Shown: positions 9,423-22,800 of the stretch, piece by piece
How the letters are laid out: each line of letters begins with the position of its first letter
Position numbering within the stretch: position 1 is the first letter of the stretch
Source of the DNA: Andrena cerasifolii
Lineage: Eukaryota; Arthropoda; Insecta; Hymenoptera; Andrenidae
Direction of reading: 5' to 3'
Assembly: GCF_050908995.1 (NCBI RefSeq)
Contig: NC_135124.1
Coordinates: 11,407,548 to 11,471,547, forward strand
DNA: 64,000 bases
Notes under the pieces: generated by a model
What the model was told of the DNA's origin: nothing
The model's database searches: none
The model's input: only the letters and a program-made list of their open reading frames with translations
Position numbers and translations under genes: made by a program

Positions 9423-11794
9423 TTAAAGTAGGTACTTTAATTTACTTACTTACCACTTTAAAGAGAATTGCCACTGACGAGTTTAATGCCATTCTTTTGC
9501 ACACTTCTAATTGTACTTTGATCCTTTTGCTTCTTCCTTCGTTTGCTCAGGCCATTTGAGGCATTGAGAAAAAAAGACGGACTACCCCACATTGGAAAAA
9601 TATTAATTTTTCCTATTTCATATGATTAGTACAGCCTATCGGAATACATTCTTGCTACTATCTCAATTTCGCAACAAAAAAATGTGGGATAGTTCGTATT
9701 TGCTCTCAACGTCTCGATTTCATCCTGAGAGATTAAACATTCCTCTGTAGACTGACATCCATGCAGATCAGAGTCCAATGGGACGTTATATCCCCGATGC
9801 GTTCGAGGGTGACTAAAATGAAGCAAAGAATCGACGCGCATATTGCTTTTATTTCGACATAAACACCTAGAGTCTAAGTGCTACCACAGATATCCAGTAC
9901 AGTACGATAGTTAACAAAATAAGTTGATTGTCGTGTGGCCGTGCAGGGACTCAAAGGGATCGCGAAATGGAACGGCGACGATTCCGAGCAGCTCTTCCGG
10001 TTTAAGCGAACATCGTTAGACGGTAGCAGCCTGGACCCTTCCGCCGCTTCTTATCAATCGGACTCCCAATTTCGGGGCTGTCGCTGGGAAGGGGCACGCT
10101 CGCTCCCTGCACGAGTTCCTCGCGGTCGAGCTCTCGCTCTTACGAAGTAGAAAAACATCGATCATGCCTGGATGATAGATTTGTAATAAAACGTGTCGGG
10201 CGAGTTCTGCTTATATAAAAATAGACCAGCCTTTCGTAGATTAGCTCTGAGGTGTACGCGTCCTCCGCGATTCTGCGAGGAGGATCGACGATACAAGGGG
10301 GGGGGCGTTTCGCGTCGAGTTTCCATCGACGATCGCGAGCGACGCTTGAGAATTGCTTCACCGAACAATGTGTCCTCCGGCGACGAATCGATACTGTTAC
10401 AATAACGATACAGAGAGAGAGAGAGAACTGACAATTATTCTTTCACGCGTGTGCACCGAGTAAGTTTACGATTAAACACCACCGACGAATAAATCGATAC
10501 TTTCTACTGTAGAGCAACCACTGCTCGATATGCAAAGCGATTATCTAATACGCGCGACCACGTCTAACGTATCGTCACTACGGTAGTCGATCGTTACGGA
10601 TCATCCTCCTGGACGTGATATAAATCTATACTCATCCACACACGCGCGCACACATAATATATACCGACAGGTAGAGGCTTCCTCCTGTCTTGTACGTTTT
10701 TAGGCCGTCCCTACTCTATTCGACTTTCATCTCGTCTTTCTCTATTTCAAATTATCTTAACGACACTCGGAGAGAGTCCAGTTTACGGCCAAAGCGTCGC
10801 GTTCAAGGGAGACAGATCGGTGACCGATCGAACGCTCGTTCGCAGCGGTGGACAGACTTCCGTGCTCGTCAGGAACGATTATGTCGTTCGGATTAGAGGC
10901 GTACTACTACTATTCTTAGTCGCAGGAACCGGCGAGAATTCTCGAGTTGAGACCCCCAGAGCGGTCTAAACCTCCTACGAAAGAATCCGCATGGTATACG
11001 CTCGCCTAACTATTAAAGCAAACTATGTTTATTCATAACGGTCGATCGGTTCGCGCGGCACCGAGTGGGCGGGACGTCCAGCGCCGAGATTGGACGAAAC
11101 CAGCGTCCAGCAAAATGCGAATGTCTCTTCGGTCCGGTCGCTCGATTTTCACAGCGAAATTCCAAAGTACAGGCGAGTTAATTAGAAGAGCCGCTGACGA
11201 AAATTGGCATCGTTGAGAACGCCTCTCTTCCAGCGCGCGTTTAATTAATTAACGGAATGTTGGTCGACGAGCTTGACGGGTCAACGGACTCGATCATTGT
11301 CGGCGCAAAGACAATCGGATGCACCGAAACATCAACGAAGTCTTCGACACGCGACCGTTGCAGGCTCTTTTCTTGAAACGGGCCAATTCGCACAGGAATT
11401 GGCTCGTTATCGGGCATTTTTTACCTCGATTAATGGGAGCCGCAGTGTATCGCGTAGCAATTATCGGAAAACTCTTCCACGCGTGCACACATGGAAACGC
11501 CACGGACGATTCAGAGATTAGGCTGATCGGAAGAGAAAGGGACGTTTTCGCAGTTCTACGCGAGACTCGTCTGTAAAGTTTGAGAAACGGTGGGGGAGAA
11601 TGAATTGTTTCTAAGAGAAGTGGAGGGAATGCTTCTGCTTTGCGTGGAGGATGTCACGGAAAACTCCAGTCAACTTCGTTTCCTCGATTGAAACTTCTCC
11701 GCAGCTTAAAACGCATTGACCGATGGCATGAGAAACAAAATTGGCATTGAGGCCGTGGAGAAGAAGCTACATCCACGATACAACTCCTTCCAAT

Positions 11795-12400
11795 TAAGGG
11801 GGTAGATTACCCTCAACAGCCCAAAATCAGGCCCTTCTTCAAACGCACGTGCTGAAGTAATAAATCAATATAGAGATAATTTTTGTTTTACTGTTTAAGC
11901 GTCACTTCGTTGACTTCAATGCGCAAAAAGAAAATTTTAAATATATTTATAGGGAAAAAAGTTGTAAACATAAATTAGAGAACGTGCACGCGATTCCGGA
12001 CAGGTGAATTACCTAAAACACAAAGTAAAGGCATTTTTATAATCTGTAAGACAGTATCCATCTTCTGTAGGAAGCAAAATTTTGTTAAACAAATTAATAC
12101 AAGTTTTATGTTGATGTTTCTGATTTTTTCCTTTTCTGTAGGAAAAATATTTTTTATCTTTTTTTAAGAATTTATATTGAAAATCTGCTCCCAATAAATG
12201 GAGGGGATTAGTTTCCTTCAGCTCCCTGTAAATTTTCATTGAAATCGTTCGAGCGGTTTTCGAGATTTTACGCTCACCGTTTTGGAAAACGTAGTTTCTG
12301 GGAAATCGCGTTTAAACTTGGACATCGTTATCCGATCTCATGTGCAGGCACGTACATATTTTACTGTAATCCCTTCATTTTTTAGAATTTCAGGGCCCGG
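11795..12400. repeat. AT-rich dispersed repeat block (probable)
   Basis: A sharply AT-rich segment within GC-rich DNA. It begins near AATTAAGGGGGTAGATTACC and contains GAAATCGTTCGAGCGG followed by TTTTCGAGAT, wording close to that in the AT-rich blocks near 42060-42110. I see no coding potential. The ends are not defined. Confidence 0.35.
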
Positions 12401-12825
12401 TTGCGCTTAAAATACGTAGAAAAGATGTAACTAGCGGAATATGCAAACATCCTAAAAACAAATTTTGAAAATTTTGAAGGTAACCTACCAGCTTAAGTAC
12501 CTTCCTATGCACCTTACTCTTCCACGTGTCCTCGGACTTAACGAAGAATAATGTCAATCTGTTCCCAAATTTCGGCTTGCAAATGTGCTCGCGCGCGTAC
12601 GTTGCAACACGAGAGGCGAGGGACACGTGTTGCTCGTTAGATCCTAATAAATAATCGAACCTCTCGCGAGGCAGCCGCCAAATTTACCTCAGCCGCGTCC
12701 CGTTCGTCCCGCGACAGGTTCCCTCCATGGCCATTCGTCTTTGATTCTAATTTCGAGGGCTGGCGCGCGTCTAGCCGCGACGTATGTATGTACATTGGTC
12801 TAGAATCAATTCCGAAGAGGAATCG

Positions 12826-12862
12826 CGCTTTGATTCCCGCTTTGATTCGCGCTTTGATTCGG
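12826..12862. repeat. Three tandem 12-base units
   Basis: Three successive copies of CGCTTTGATTCG with small variants. The repeat makes RIKA-type repeats in an otherwise random minus-strand reading frame. Confidence 0.7.
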
Positions 12863-13337
12863 GCCTGGTAATCGTTACCGTGAAGGATCGCCTCGAATTT
12901 ATGGAAAAAAGGGAGTCGCGGAGTCGACCAGCAGAAAGCTTTCTCCAAGCATCGACCCCACGTCGATGCATCTTCCCGGCACGATAAGAATGATCGATAT
13001 CCACCACCCCCTCGGCCCCCAAGTTCACGGAACATGAACGCGTCGAGGTATTCACGATCAACCCATTCTCCGCCTGTTTTCTGCGATTGTGAACGGTGTT
13101 TACTTACCACTGGCGATAAAAGTCGGGGCAAATATTGTCCGAGGGACGGGGGGGGGCATGATTGGAAGGGTGAAAGTTTCCTTGTTTGCGCGCCCATCGG
13201 GCTTCTGGGGAGGCACACGCGTAGGCCTGAATTCGTTACGGCGGTGAGAAGGCAATAAGGAATCAATAAACGGAAACGGTGGTTTCCGTATGCGTGTGTG
13301 AATGCGTTTCTGCAATCGGGGCTGTTCCACGATCGAT

Positions 13338-13343
13338 TTTATT
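13338..13343 (-). terminator. Rgk1: Candidate poly(A) signal of RGK
   Basis: AATAAA on the minus strand, about 195 bases beyond the RGK stop codon, at a sensible distance for a 3'UTR end. It is one of few such hexamers here. Confidence 0.45.
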
Positions 13344-13536
13344 CTCTTATCAAGAACCGTCCACAGGCGGAGTCCGATGGCGGCGTGATCTGGGAACCCG
13401 GAAACGCTGGGAGATGTAATGAAGTCTGCGTAATTGGACCGCGCGAAGTCAGTGGGCTCTTTACAGCTTCGAGGCTCTATTTACAACGATTCGAGGAGAA
13501 CGGAGGGGGATTGGGTGCCGTGGTCGCGCGAGGCTC

Positions 13537-13817
13537 TTAGAGCACGTGCAGGTTCTCACAGCTCTTGCTCTTGCTGTCGTTCAAGCACATCTTGTTGAAG
13601 ATCTCCCTGGCAAGATTCAGGCTGAGCGCGGTCTTGCTTCCGTGCAGCTTCGATAGGATCTTCCCCTTGCTGCCCTGGCGTTTCAGCTTCTTGTCGCGAG
13701 TCTCCCGGAGCCTGATCTGCTTGAGAACGCCCACCAGAAGCTCGTCCACGTTGTGCTGTATGCCGCTGGACGTCTCGATGAACTTGCACTCCCTGGACGT
13801 CGCCAGCTGCTTGCCCT
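13537..13817 (-). CDS. Rgk1: RGK exon 7 (G5 and C-terminus)
   Basis: Acceptor TTGTTTCAAAG. Encodes EGKQLATSRECKFIETSSG, a basic segment (RDKKLKRQGSKGK), then the conserved tail KSKSCENLHVL and TAA. An in-frame ATG further upstream (13941) is intronic. Confidence 0.96.
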
Positions 13818-16800
13818 CTTTGAAACAACACGGAATTGTCGTCACTCCTCCTATAAAGGCGATATAATCGGGATTGCAACGAGCTTGCAATTCCGACACC
13901 TCGGCCCGCTTGACTTCCATATTTACGGGGGCTTCGCGCAATTCCAGCGCACCTTTATGGAATTATCGGGGGCTTTTTTGGGGAATGGGAATTTCGAATT
14001 TGGCGAGGGAGGAAGGACTGATCGATCGGATTACCGGGCTGCTGGGGCGCCTCGAATTCAAATGTTTCGCTCGCTGGTTTACGAAGCTATCCAGATCGCC
14101 CACAGGCTCTTCGGCTCTGGGATTAATATTCGAAAAGCTGGGCTCGGGAATCTGCGGCTCTGAGTCTGAGCAGGACGAGAGCGAAAGGTGAAGAGACAGG
14201 AGGATATAGTAAATCGACCATCCGCCAGATTCCTTCCGCTTAATGCTAGCAGTGAGATATTGGACAGATTTAAAGGCGGGCTGCATCTGAAAGAGCTCAC
14301 CATTCGCGGAGATTGTGCGACTTCTCGCCAGGTCAGACTTGTTCCCGACGACGATAACGGATCGCTCCTGAGTGTAATGCTCCCTCCACAGATAATTCAG
14401 TATCTCCTCGGCGACCTGGAAGCTGGTGCGAGAGACAATGGAGTAGACGACGATGCAGGCGTGAGGCTCGTACGTCGACAGAGAGTTCTCCACCTGGGCG
14501 ACACCGATAAACCGGATTACATTTATTAATCCATCCAGCGGGCTCTCCAATGTCACGTTTTATCACTCGCGAAACGTCGATTCGTTTCATTTCATCTGAC
14601 GTGTATTTCCCCTCTCCCTGTTCGCTTATCCCCTTTCGATTGGCAGATACATAGCTGTTGAGACTCGATAGGGAAGCGCACGAAATTTCAGCGAGCGAGG
14701 GTAACCACGCGCCGCGAAACGAGAACACCACTTACGCTCATCTCCACGTGGGGATGATCGATGAACACCATCTCTGACTCCTCCCCGTCCAGCAGGATCG
14801 AGACTGTCTTCTCGCCGAACTCGTCGTCTGAAACATAACGCAACTCTTCGATGACATAAGGGGCGAGGGGAGTCTCGCGACGGCATTCGAAATCCAAGGA
14901 ACACAGGCCCCGTAACGTACGTCGCCGCGAAGGCTCCGAGCAATGGTGCCATTAACGCGACGATTACGCGAAACGGAAACGCAAGGGTTGCCGGGGGATG
15001 GAAGTCAGTGAAAAGCTTAATCACTTCTACAGGGGACAATAATCGTGCCGCGATAAACGCGGCTGCTTTCCACGAGTGGGTACACCTGCAGCGAGCAGAC
15101 GCGTTAACTATCCGCATTCAGGCAGCTACACGAAACCCCCATTATCCTGCTGCCAGGGTGGAAAACCGAGGGGTGGCCTGCGTGGAAAATAGCTGGCGTC
15201 GCTTCCCTTAAAAGACATACCGTGTTGGACGTTCGATGCCATCTTTCTGTCCCTTCGCCTCGAATGTTTTAAATTGTTCGATAGAAAGTCCTGGATTAAA
15301 CCTAGCGTATTACAAATTACAGAGTGATTAACCCCTCTCCAGGATGCGCCCTATTAAGAACAGCAAAGGATTTCGGTAACGTTTTAAGAGAATTTATAGG
15401 GAGTCCGATTAATCATCGTGGTAGCTTCTCGTATAGGTAGTTTTCTAGTAATTGGAGGAATTTAATTGCTTCCTGGAGGCAGCGGGACGCTCGCAACGGT
15501 ATCCATAATTCCAGCTCCGTTATTAATCGAACGTCGTTAATCTGGCATTCTAACAGTGATTACTGGCGGCGGTGATTCCGCGCCTGGGCCGTAAAAAGGG
15601 GCATCAGTCAGCGACAGATAAGGCGGTAATTCGTGAGAACCGTTTGCTGGGATCGTGACGATTCTGCTTGCTTAGATTGAAGTCGCAAAGAGGCTAATTA
15701 AACGGGGGAATCAGATTCAACAGCGTCGTAATCGCGGCCGACCGAAACGCGGCGTAGCGAAAGACCGACGGAAGGAATTCATTAGAAGTGGCCCCCGGTC
15801 GTTAAAGATACCGCTAAAGGGAGCCGAGTAATGAAACACTTGTCGATTCCCGCCCTTTGCCGTCATCTCACGCGTACATTTATAATTAACGTTGCGCGTC
15901 TACCCGCCAACGGAAACTTCACCCAGTTTCCGCCTCGCATTTTCAAAAGCTGCAGCTGGATTGCTCGCTGCCGCTGGTCGGAGATAGGAGGGAGGGTCTC
16001 AGTTTCCCGGTGAAATTAAAAATTCCCCCTTTCCACGGAGAAAGAGTTCCTCCGTCGGTGTACAACTTACGCGCAATTAGAGCAGGCCACGTTCGAGAAT
16101 GGGCGAGCCGTCGTTACTCGGAATGGAACTCTTTCGGACGTTCGTGCCGGCACGTCGACCTGCGAGCCATTGATAATAGCACGGGGGATCTTGCCATCGG
16201 AGTTTCAAGGGGACGTGGCCGTGAATAGCAACGCGTAGGTAGCTTCCGAGCTGTACAAACCGTTCACAAACTAGGCACCCTTTACTGTCTTTCGGATTGC
16301 ATTGATTAATCCATTCGGCTCGTACTGTAGCCCAGTCAGCCTTTTAGAGAGAACGCAAATGCAACCGTGAGTCGCGGGGTCGGCCGAAGCGTGGAGATGG
16401 TGAAAGAAATTGTAGAAAAAAGAGACGAGGGTAGGAGCATCGAGGTGGAAAGTCCTCGCGGAACGACCACGTCCGCGAACAAATGAAGCCGCAGAGGAAG
16501 AGCTCGCGATGAAACCGCGCGAAGAAAGCGCGGCTACGCTCCGTGCCCCGTTGCAAGGAAGCCTCGTTACCGCGCTTTAACAGCGCTCGAAGCGCCGTTT
16601 GCTTTATGAAAAAAAGCAGAGGAAAAGGGGAGGAAAGGAATGGGGAAGGTACGACTGAAACGGAACGCGACGGGGCAACCTCTTTCCGCTTCGCTCTATT
16701 ATTAACTTGAACGCTCCTTAAGCTCTCGCCGCGGGTTGTAAGTGGAATCCAGTTACCGATACGTTCCTACGGCAAAGCCGCGAGTGATCACCGACGGAAA

Positions 16801-19800
16801 ACTCGACTCCGAAGGGGAGGAATAGCTGGTTCTGGTGAGGAGTAGAATACAAGACACCGGTACTCGCGGAGCAAGGTTGATACACTTACCTAGACTGGCA
16901 TCGTAGGTGTTCATGTACTCGCTGGTCATGAACTGCGAGACCAGGGCAGTTTTCCCAACGCCAGAGTCGCCGAGTAAGACGACTCGATATTTCGGCACCT
17001 CCTCGATCTCGTCGCTCTCCGTGCTGTCCGCGGCGACGCCCTGGCCACTGCAGCAGGAGCCCTCGAAGGGCGACCTCTCGCCCGAGACATTGCTATTTCT
17101 GGGAAACAAACGTGGATCGAGAGTTTTGTAATACCGCTCTGCATAGCGGGGCTTCGAGATTGCGATAGAGCGTAGGGGAATACGACTGGGCAAGGAGTTA
17201 CTAGAAAGCATAAGGAACTTTTCTTAATCAACCCTCCTTCGAAGTACGCGACGCAGTCTCCTGATTGTTATCGTACTAATTCGCTAGTAAGAGCAACAGG
17301 TTCGTCGAAGGGGCAAGATCGAACCACGCCACCTACGACTCGATGCTACAGTGACCTACATACTCCCCCTTTCCAGTTCTGCCGCGGTTACGTATAAGAT
17401 AAGCGACTTTCAGCTGGAGCCGAACACGAGGCTCCGTATCTTCTCCGGCTACGCGAGATCGGATTGCTATTCATTCGGTGGTGAAGAGCAGGCTGCAGCA
17501 GGGAAGCGTAACTGCTCCCGCGACGTTCTTCTGTTCCAATTTCCCAAACAGCTACGCGCCGAGACAACGGCTGAGCCGCACCACTGTCGGCGGGGCAACG
17601 ATTCTTAATCATAGCGACGACGCTGGGCGATTCGCGACCTAGGATTACAATCGGAGACCGAATTGGCTTTCAGATTGACGTTGTAATTCTGTGGCTTGCT
17701 GAATCCCGATAATTATCTCGCTGATAGCCTCCTCGGTACTACGGTTCGTAGCGCGCAGTGTCCGCGTAAAAGATTGCTGGCTATCGATTCGGAGATGGGA
17801 AAAAGATGCTCGGAACTGTGGCTGATGTTCCGCGTACGAGCAGTGTTATCTTCTTGGCGTCGATCCCAACGTTTACCATCGACGTTCGGTACCGTGGAGC
17901 GCGGAGGAGTGGCTGCTAAAGGCTTCGGGACAAAGGGAAGAGATTCAGAGACAATTCCAGGTTGAAGATTGCCTCCAAAGTCAGCACACCCACAATTATA
18001 TTCCCTTTCGAGGATTTATTTTTACGAAACTCCACGTCACCGCGAGTTCGCGCGTATCTCCGTGCTCCAGAAAGGTACATACGCGGCTGGGATCGAGAAA
18101 CGGGGTCGTATTTCCATTTCAACCTCGTCATCCGGACCGAGCGAGACGGCCTCGAAGACAGAGGAGCCCGAGGATCGAGGAATTTCTCCGTCTATGCCAC
18201 CTGTTTTCAGGTCGACCGTCGTTTCAATCACGTGGCCGATGAGTCGGAAGCAATTCTGACGGGTCACAGCAATAAATTGGTATCGACGCGGCCTTGATTT
18301 CCACCTACTCCGGCAACAGCGACGGAAAAGCGTGTCGCCCTTTGACGCGCATCAACTACACACCCCATTAAATCACAGCGTTTCGCGCAAACTTTCCGCA
18401 GCGCAAATCCAACGACACGCCTGGCTTGAAAAAAGTCACGGTCTTTGCGGGCTAATGGTCCAGACGGACTCGAATCGAATGTCGTCGCCTGCGGGGTAAC
18501 CGTTCGTGGTATCCGTGAAATCAATTCCCCCAGCGATTCAATTTCCGCCGATGCTCCCGAAGCACCGGGACGTTACGCGAAACATCGCCTAAATCTGAAC
18601 GAGATTTCGAGATGTCGTCGGCGGTAGGCTTCGTATCCGGATTCACACGAAACGCTCCGCGAAACCAGAAGAACACGAGCTAGCAGATTCGCTGGTTTCT
18701 GTCTCGTGTCTACCTGAGTTCTTGAGAGAACCCCTTTAAAGTCGAAGCTCTTCCAGCATCCCACGTCTGCGCCGATCTACTTTCCCCGTCATCTGCCCAC
18801 GATCAAGTTCACTTCGTTCCGTACACTCGTGGACAGCGGTCGAATCCTCCAAAGAGCCTTCCTGCGCATTTCCAAAGCGCCAACGGCCACTGAGAGCTGA
18901 CGGACGCTGAAGCTCGACCGCGCGGAACGCGCCTCGAGTTTCCTGTCCACGAGAACGGCGACTTCGACTTCCGATCGACGCGTGGCCGCAGCAGGCGTAT
19001 CGATCGCGTGTCGGCCGGCTAAACGAATTTACGTGCAGGACGCTGGGCACAAAGCGAGCAGACGCGGAAAGGAGCAGGGCAAGGGATCAGCTCCAAGGCT
19101 GACGGAGGAACCGCGCCGGTCGACGGGAGGTTCGGCACGATCGGACGCGAGTCTGAGCGTGACACGGGGTGGTTGGAGTGCCTCCACCCTTCTCACGGGA
19201 TTGGGGTTATTATGTCTGGTGCGAGCGCAGGCACTCGTTGCTATCGCGGATACCAAAGTATCGGGGGACTTCTGTTTGCAGATGAAAGCAGATGAAAACG
19301 GAGGGTCGATCGGAGTGGCTTCCCGCGATAAAACAGGAGGGAATAAATAATCCGGTCGTCGGCCGGCGCGGCGTCACGCAGAAATGATGCAATTTCATGG
19401 CGCGGCCGAATTCAGGAACGGCGCTCAAAGCGCCAGCGAATAATTACTCGCTGACAGGATGAAAAGCTGGCGATGGCGAAAACGCGTTTCGCGCGGCCGA
19501 CTGCGACCGCTCCGGAGTGAATTAATCGGGAAGGCTCGCTTTCGGGCCGCGGGAATATTTAGAATGCTAATGAATCGGGCTCGAGTGACGCGCGAACCAT
19601 CGAACGCCCGGCTAATGTGCTTCAACGCACATTTGCATCGTCGAATGGTTATTGGGAGCGTCACGCCGTTACACTCTTTTGCCCGAACCATCTCGTCCCC
19701 CGGTGCTGAAGAGGATTGAGCTTCCATAGACAGAGCACCAGCTACATCGGGGAATTAATTTCTAACAGATGCGAATCGATGTTGATAGGACTAGGCAGCC

Positions 19801-22800
19801 ACGAAGACCGTCGAAGACTATCAGCGAAACTCGGGACACTGATGATTCCTGCAGTCGCAACTCGGCTAACCCTGTCGAGAGGCTTTGAGCCCGTTGTTAT
19901 TCCGTCGACCACTTCGATCAGCGACTTAGAATTACGTAGCAGGATCAGTTAACGTGTTTTTCCTGCATGGTTATTAAGAACGCGCTGTCCCGGCTCCTGG
20001 TAGTCGCGCCGCGACAGGGAGCGCGTTGCTTCCCGGCCAAGAACAATGCTCGCGCATTCCTACGGCTTGGCACGTGTATAAACCAACCACGAAGATGGCG
20101 GTGAAGGTGCAGAGTTATATATAAACGGGGGGAGGTGTCGGTAGGAAAAGGAAAAAAACGGTACAAATATTTACACCGTCTATTTGGAGAGACGTCTGAA
20201 CGCGACGACTGGTCCGCTCATCTTTGCGGATACGACGTAATAATTCCCGTAATAACCAGGGGATTCTGATAACAATCCAGCAGCCCCTCGCCTGCTCTCG
20301 ATCCCCCAACACATACCTTCCTGCACTGTACAATAGAAATCGTATTTCGTTCCCTGAATCTGCAAGCCAATCTCTTTCTCAAGTACCTGCGCAAAGTTTT
20401 CTAGGGTACAGATAAAGTAGAGAACCGTGAAACAAAATAACTTTTCGATACCCCCTAAAGTAACTTTTTCTCACTGACTTAAAATTGTAATATAAATACT
20501 GCCTTTGCAAGTATGTGCTTTTTTCGATTTTTTAGTCTGTAATTGGACGTTTTTTTAAAGTAGTACTGATCGTTACTTAGTACTTTTATGCGGCTCGTTA
20601 GTCAAAATTTATAATTGAAGTTTAAAAGCATGGTCGGCGGCGATTGTAATATCGGCAATCGGGGTCGGAAGTACCGCAATACAAGCGAATAGTGACAAAG
20701 AAGGATAATAGTATTGTCTTGTTTGCATGGAATCCTATAGCATAGCACAATCAAACCCGATGAAAAATAGGTGCAATGTACTGAATGTAAGAATTGAGCA
20801 GATGAAGAATGCACCAGCCAAAACGTGTTTTATTTCTGCCACAATTGCGATATCACATAATTGGTTATAGATTTTACCTTTTTCATTTATTATTATAATT
20901 TAAATCAATAAGTATTTTAATTTTGTAAAGTTAAATTTGTGCTACTATCGACTCCATGCAGTGTTACAACCGAACACTTTACACGCTTCACATTTTTTTT
21001 ATTAATAACTTGGATATTACTTGACGTATAGCGAAACTGTTTCGACCTAATGATTGTGAAATAAGTAAGTAACATTTCCGTATAAGTATTCCAAAGTCAA
21101 AGCGTTACTAAAGCACCCGGTCTACCCTAATCTTGAATTTACGACCGCTGTTGGTAAAAAATATAGGTCTCGGTTAGACTAATTCTCTCTGGATCGTTCA
21201 GGACCTCTTCTGTATTAAGATCCAAGCTGAATTATTATCCGTCCGAGGGAGCAGCCAGGTACAAAGCTCCCTGAACTTCTCCCATTTAATTGCCCTCCCC
21301 GTCCAATTCTTTCCCGTGGATCTCGTTAATCTTCGGCCAACGGACCAGGGGAAACGTGAATTTATAGTGGTTCCTTCGTAAAAGCTTGATGGGGAACGAG
21401 AGGTAAGACGACGAAAACCTTTCAGAAGACCCAGGCAAGCCGGGCCTCCCTGCGCGAAACTTATTTTCCTGGTCACGTTCCCTGCGGGATCGCCGACGGC
21501 TGGTCCGACCGACGCGACGGCTTGCCGCAAACAGGCCGCGACTATTTTTGGGGAACGGTCTATGGGGTATCGAGGGGGCCGCACCACCCGAGGGCGACGA
21601 AAAGAAATATCTCGACGGCCTGATTTTGAATATCAGGAAGTGGAAGCGACGTGGAGCGAAGTTATCGACGGCGGATGCTCGGCCCAGCCGCTGTCCGGCG
21701 CCGACGTTCCGAACCGCTTCGGGGGACCTTCTGCCGCGGAGACGTTCGACAGCTTTATTTTCCACGGAAATTTATACCGGCGAAAATCACCTTGGCCGAG
21801 CTCGTTACCGCCGCGTAGAAATAGCGCGCAGCCTTAGTCATTCCGTTACAACAAACATAAATAAAAGTCCTATTCTCGCGGCGGTTCCGTTTGGCAGTGG
21901 CTCTTAGCGGGCGGGCGTCATCCGCGGAGCAATAATTAAAGATTCCTGTCGAAATTTCCGGGGGCCGCGATTAATTGGGACCGATTCGGCATTGGCCCGG
22001 CAATTACCTTGCCGAATATTTATCGCATCGGGCGCGAACCTTGGACCATGTCCACGGAATATTCGATTCGCGTTAAACTGACTCACCGATTCCGTTGGCC
22101 GCAGATTTACTGTCGGGAAATCGGTGACTCGTCATTCCAGCCGCGGGAAATCAGCCTTTAAAATTAGCGTCTGTCGAGGAGGATTTCGCCAGAATTCCGC
22201 TGGCTTGGGGTGTCGCGGGAAAAAGTGCAAGGGAAGTTGACGAATCTGGCAGAAATTCAACCAGCCTTTCCGCTGTAGACGCGGAATAATGCCAGAGCGT
22301 AGATTGTTCGCGCCGTGCATCGAGAATAATTCGCGAACGGAGGTGAACGCCAGGTTCCCCGGAATCGCCTAGGTCAGCTGTCTCGTCGGACAATGGGGAG
22401 ACAAGAGTTACCTACGTGAGAACGGTCTCTATGATCGTGACGAGGGAATTCCAGCTGACAAGTGGATCCACAGTTGCGAGAATGTAGTCGAAACTCCGCG
22501 GAAACGGATTCAATTCGTAGGAAACTCGCTTCCCGGACAGCACGTCCCCTTTAATTCGTCCTTCTCCTCCCTGCCGCTCTATTCCACGTAGAAGAAGCTT
22601 CCTTCAAATTTGCACATCCCACTTTCAATCCAACGCGACGGCGTGTCTGTGCGTTATTCTTCCTTCGGAACCTTTCGATAGAAAGTTTAGTAAAAGTCGA
22701 TTCACCCGATCCGAGTATTCCAGCACTGCGACGGAAGGGTGCTGTAAAAGTCGTGTTAATCCAAAGAAGCTTGACGAACGGAACACGTATTTCCATCCTT

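Larger units (their letters stand above)
8774..13536. other. Intergenic region between the VAMP4-like gene and RGK
   Basis: It holds the piggyBac-type MITE (9086-9422), a candidate minus-strand terminal exon (about 10020-10140, see findings), a short GA run near 10408-10425, an AT-rich repeat block at 11795-12400, and three 12-base tandem units at about 12826-12862. The RGK 3'UTR occupies its right end. Confidence 0.5.

Noticed and set aside
12637..13266. 209-codon minus-strand frame downstream of RGK
   Set aside because: Composition-driven; includes the 12-base tandem repeat and no recognisable family.
13963..14556. Single long minus frame including RGK exon 6
   Set aside because: It reads through introns on both sides; only 14301-14493 is exon.
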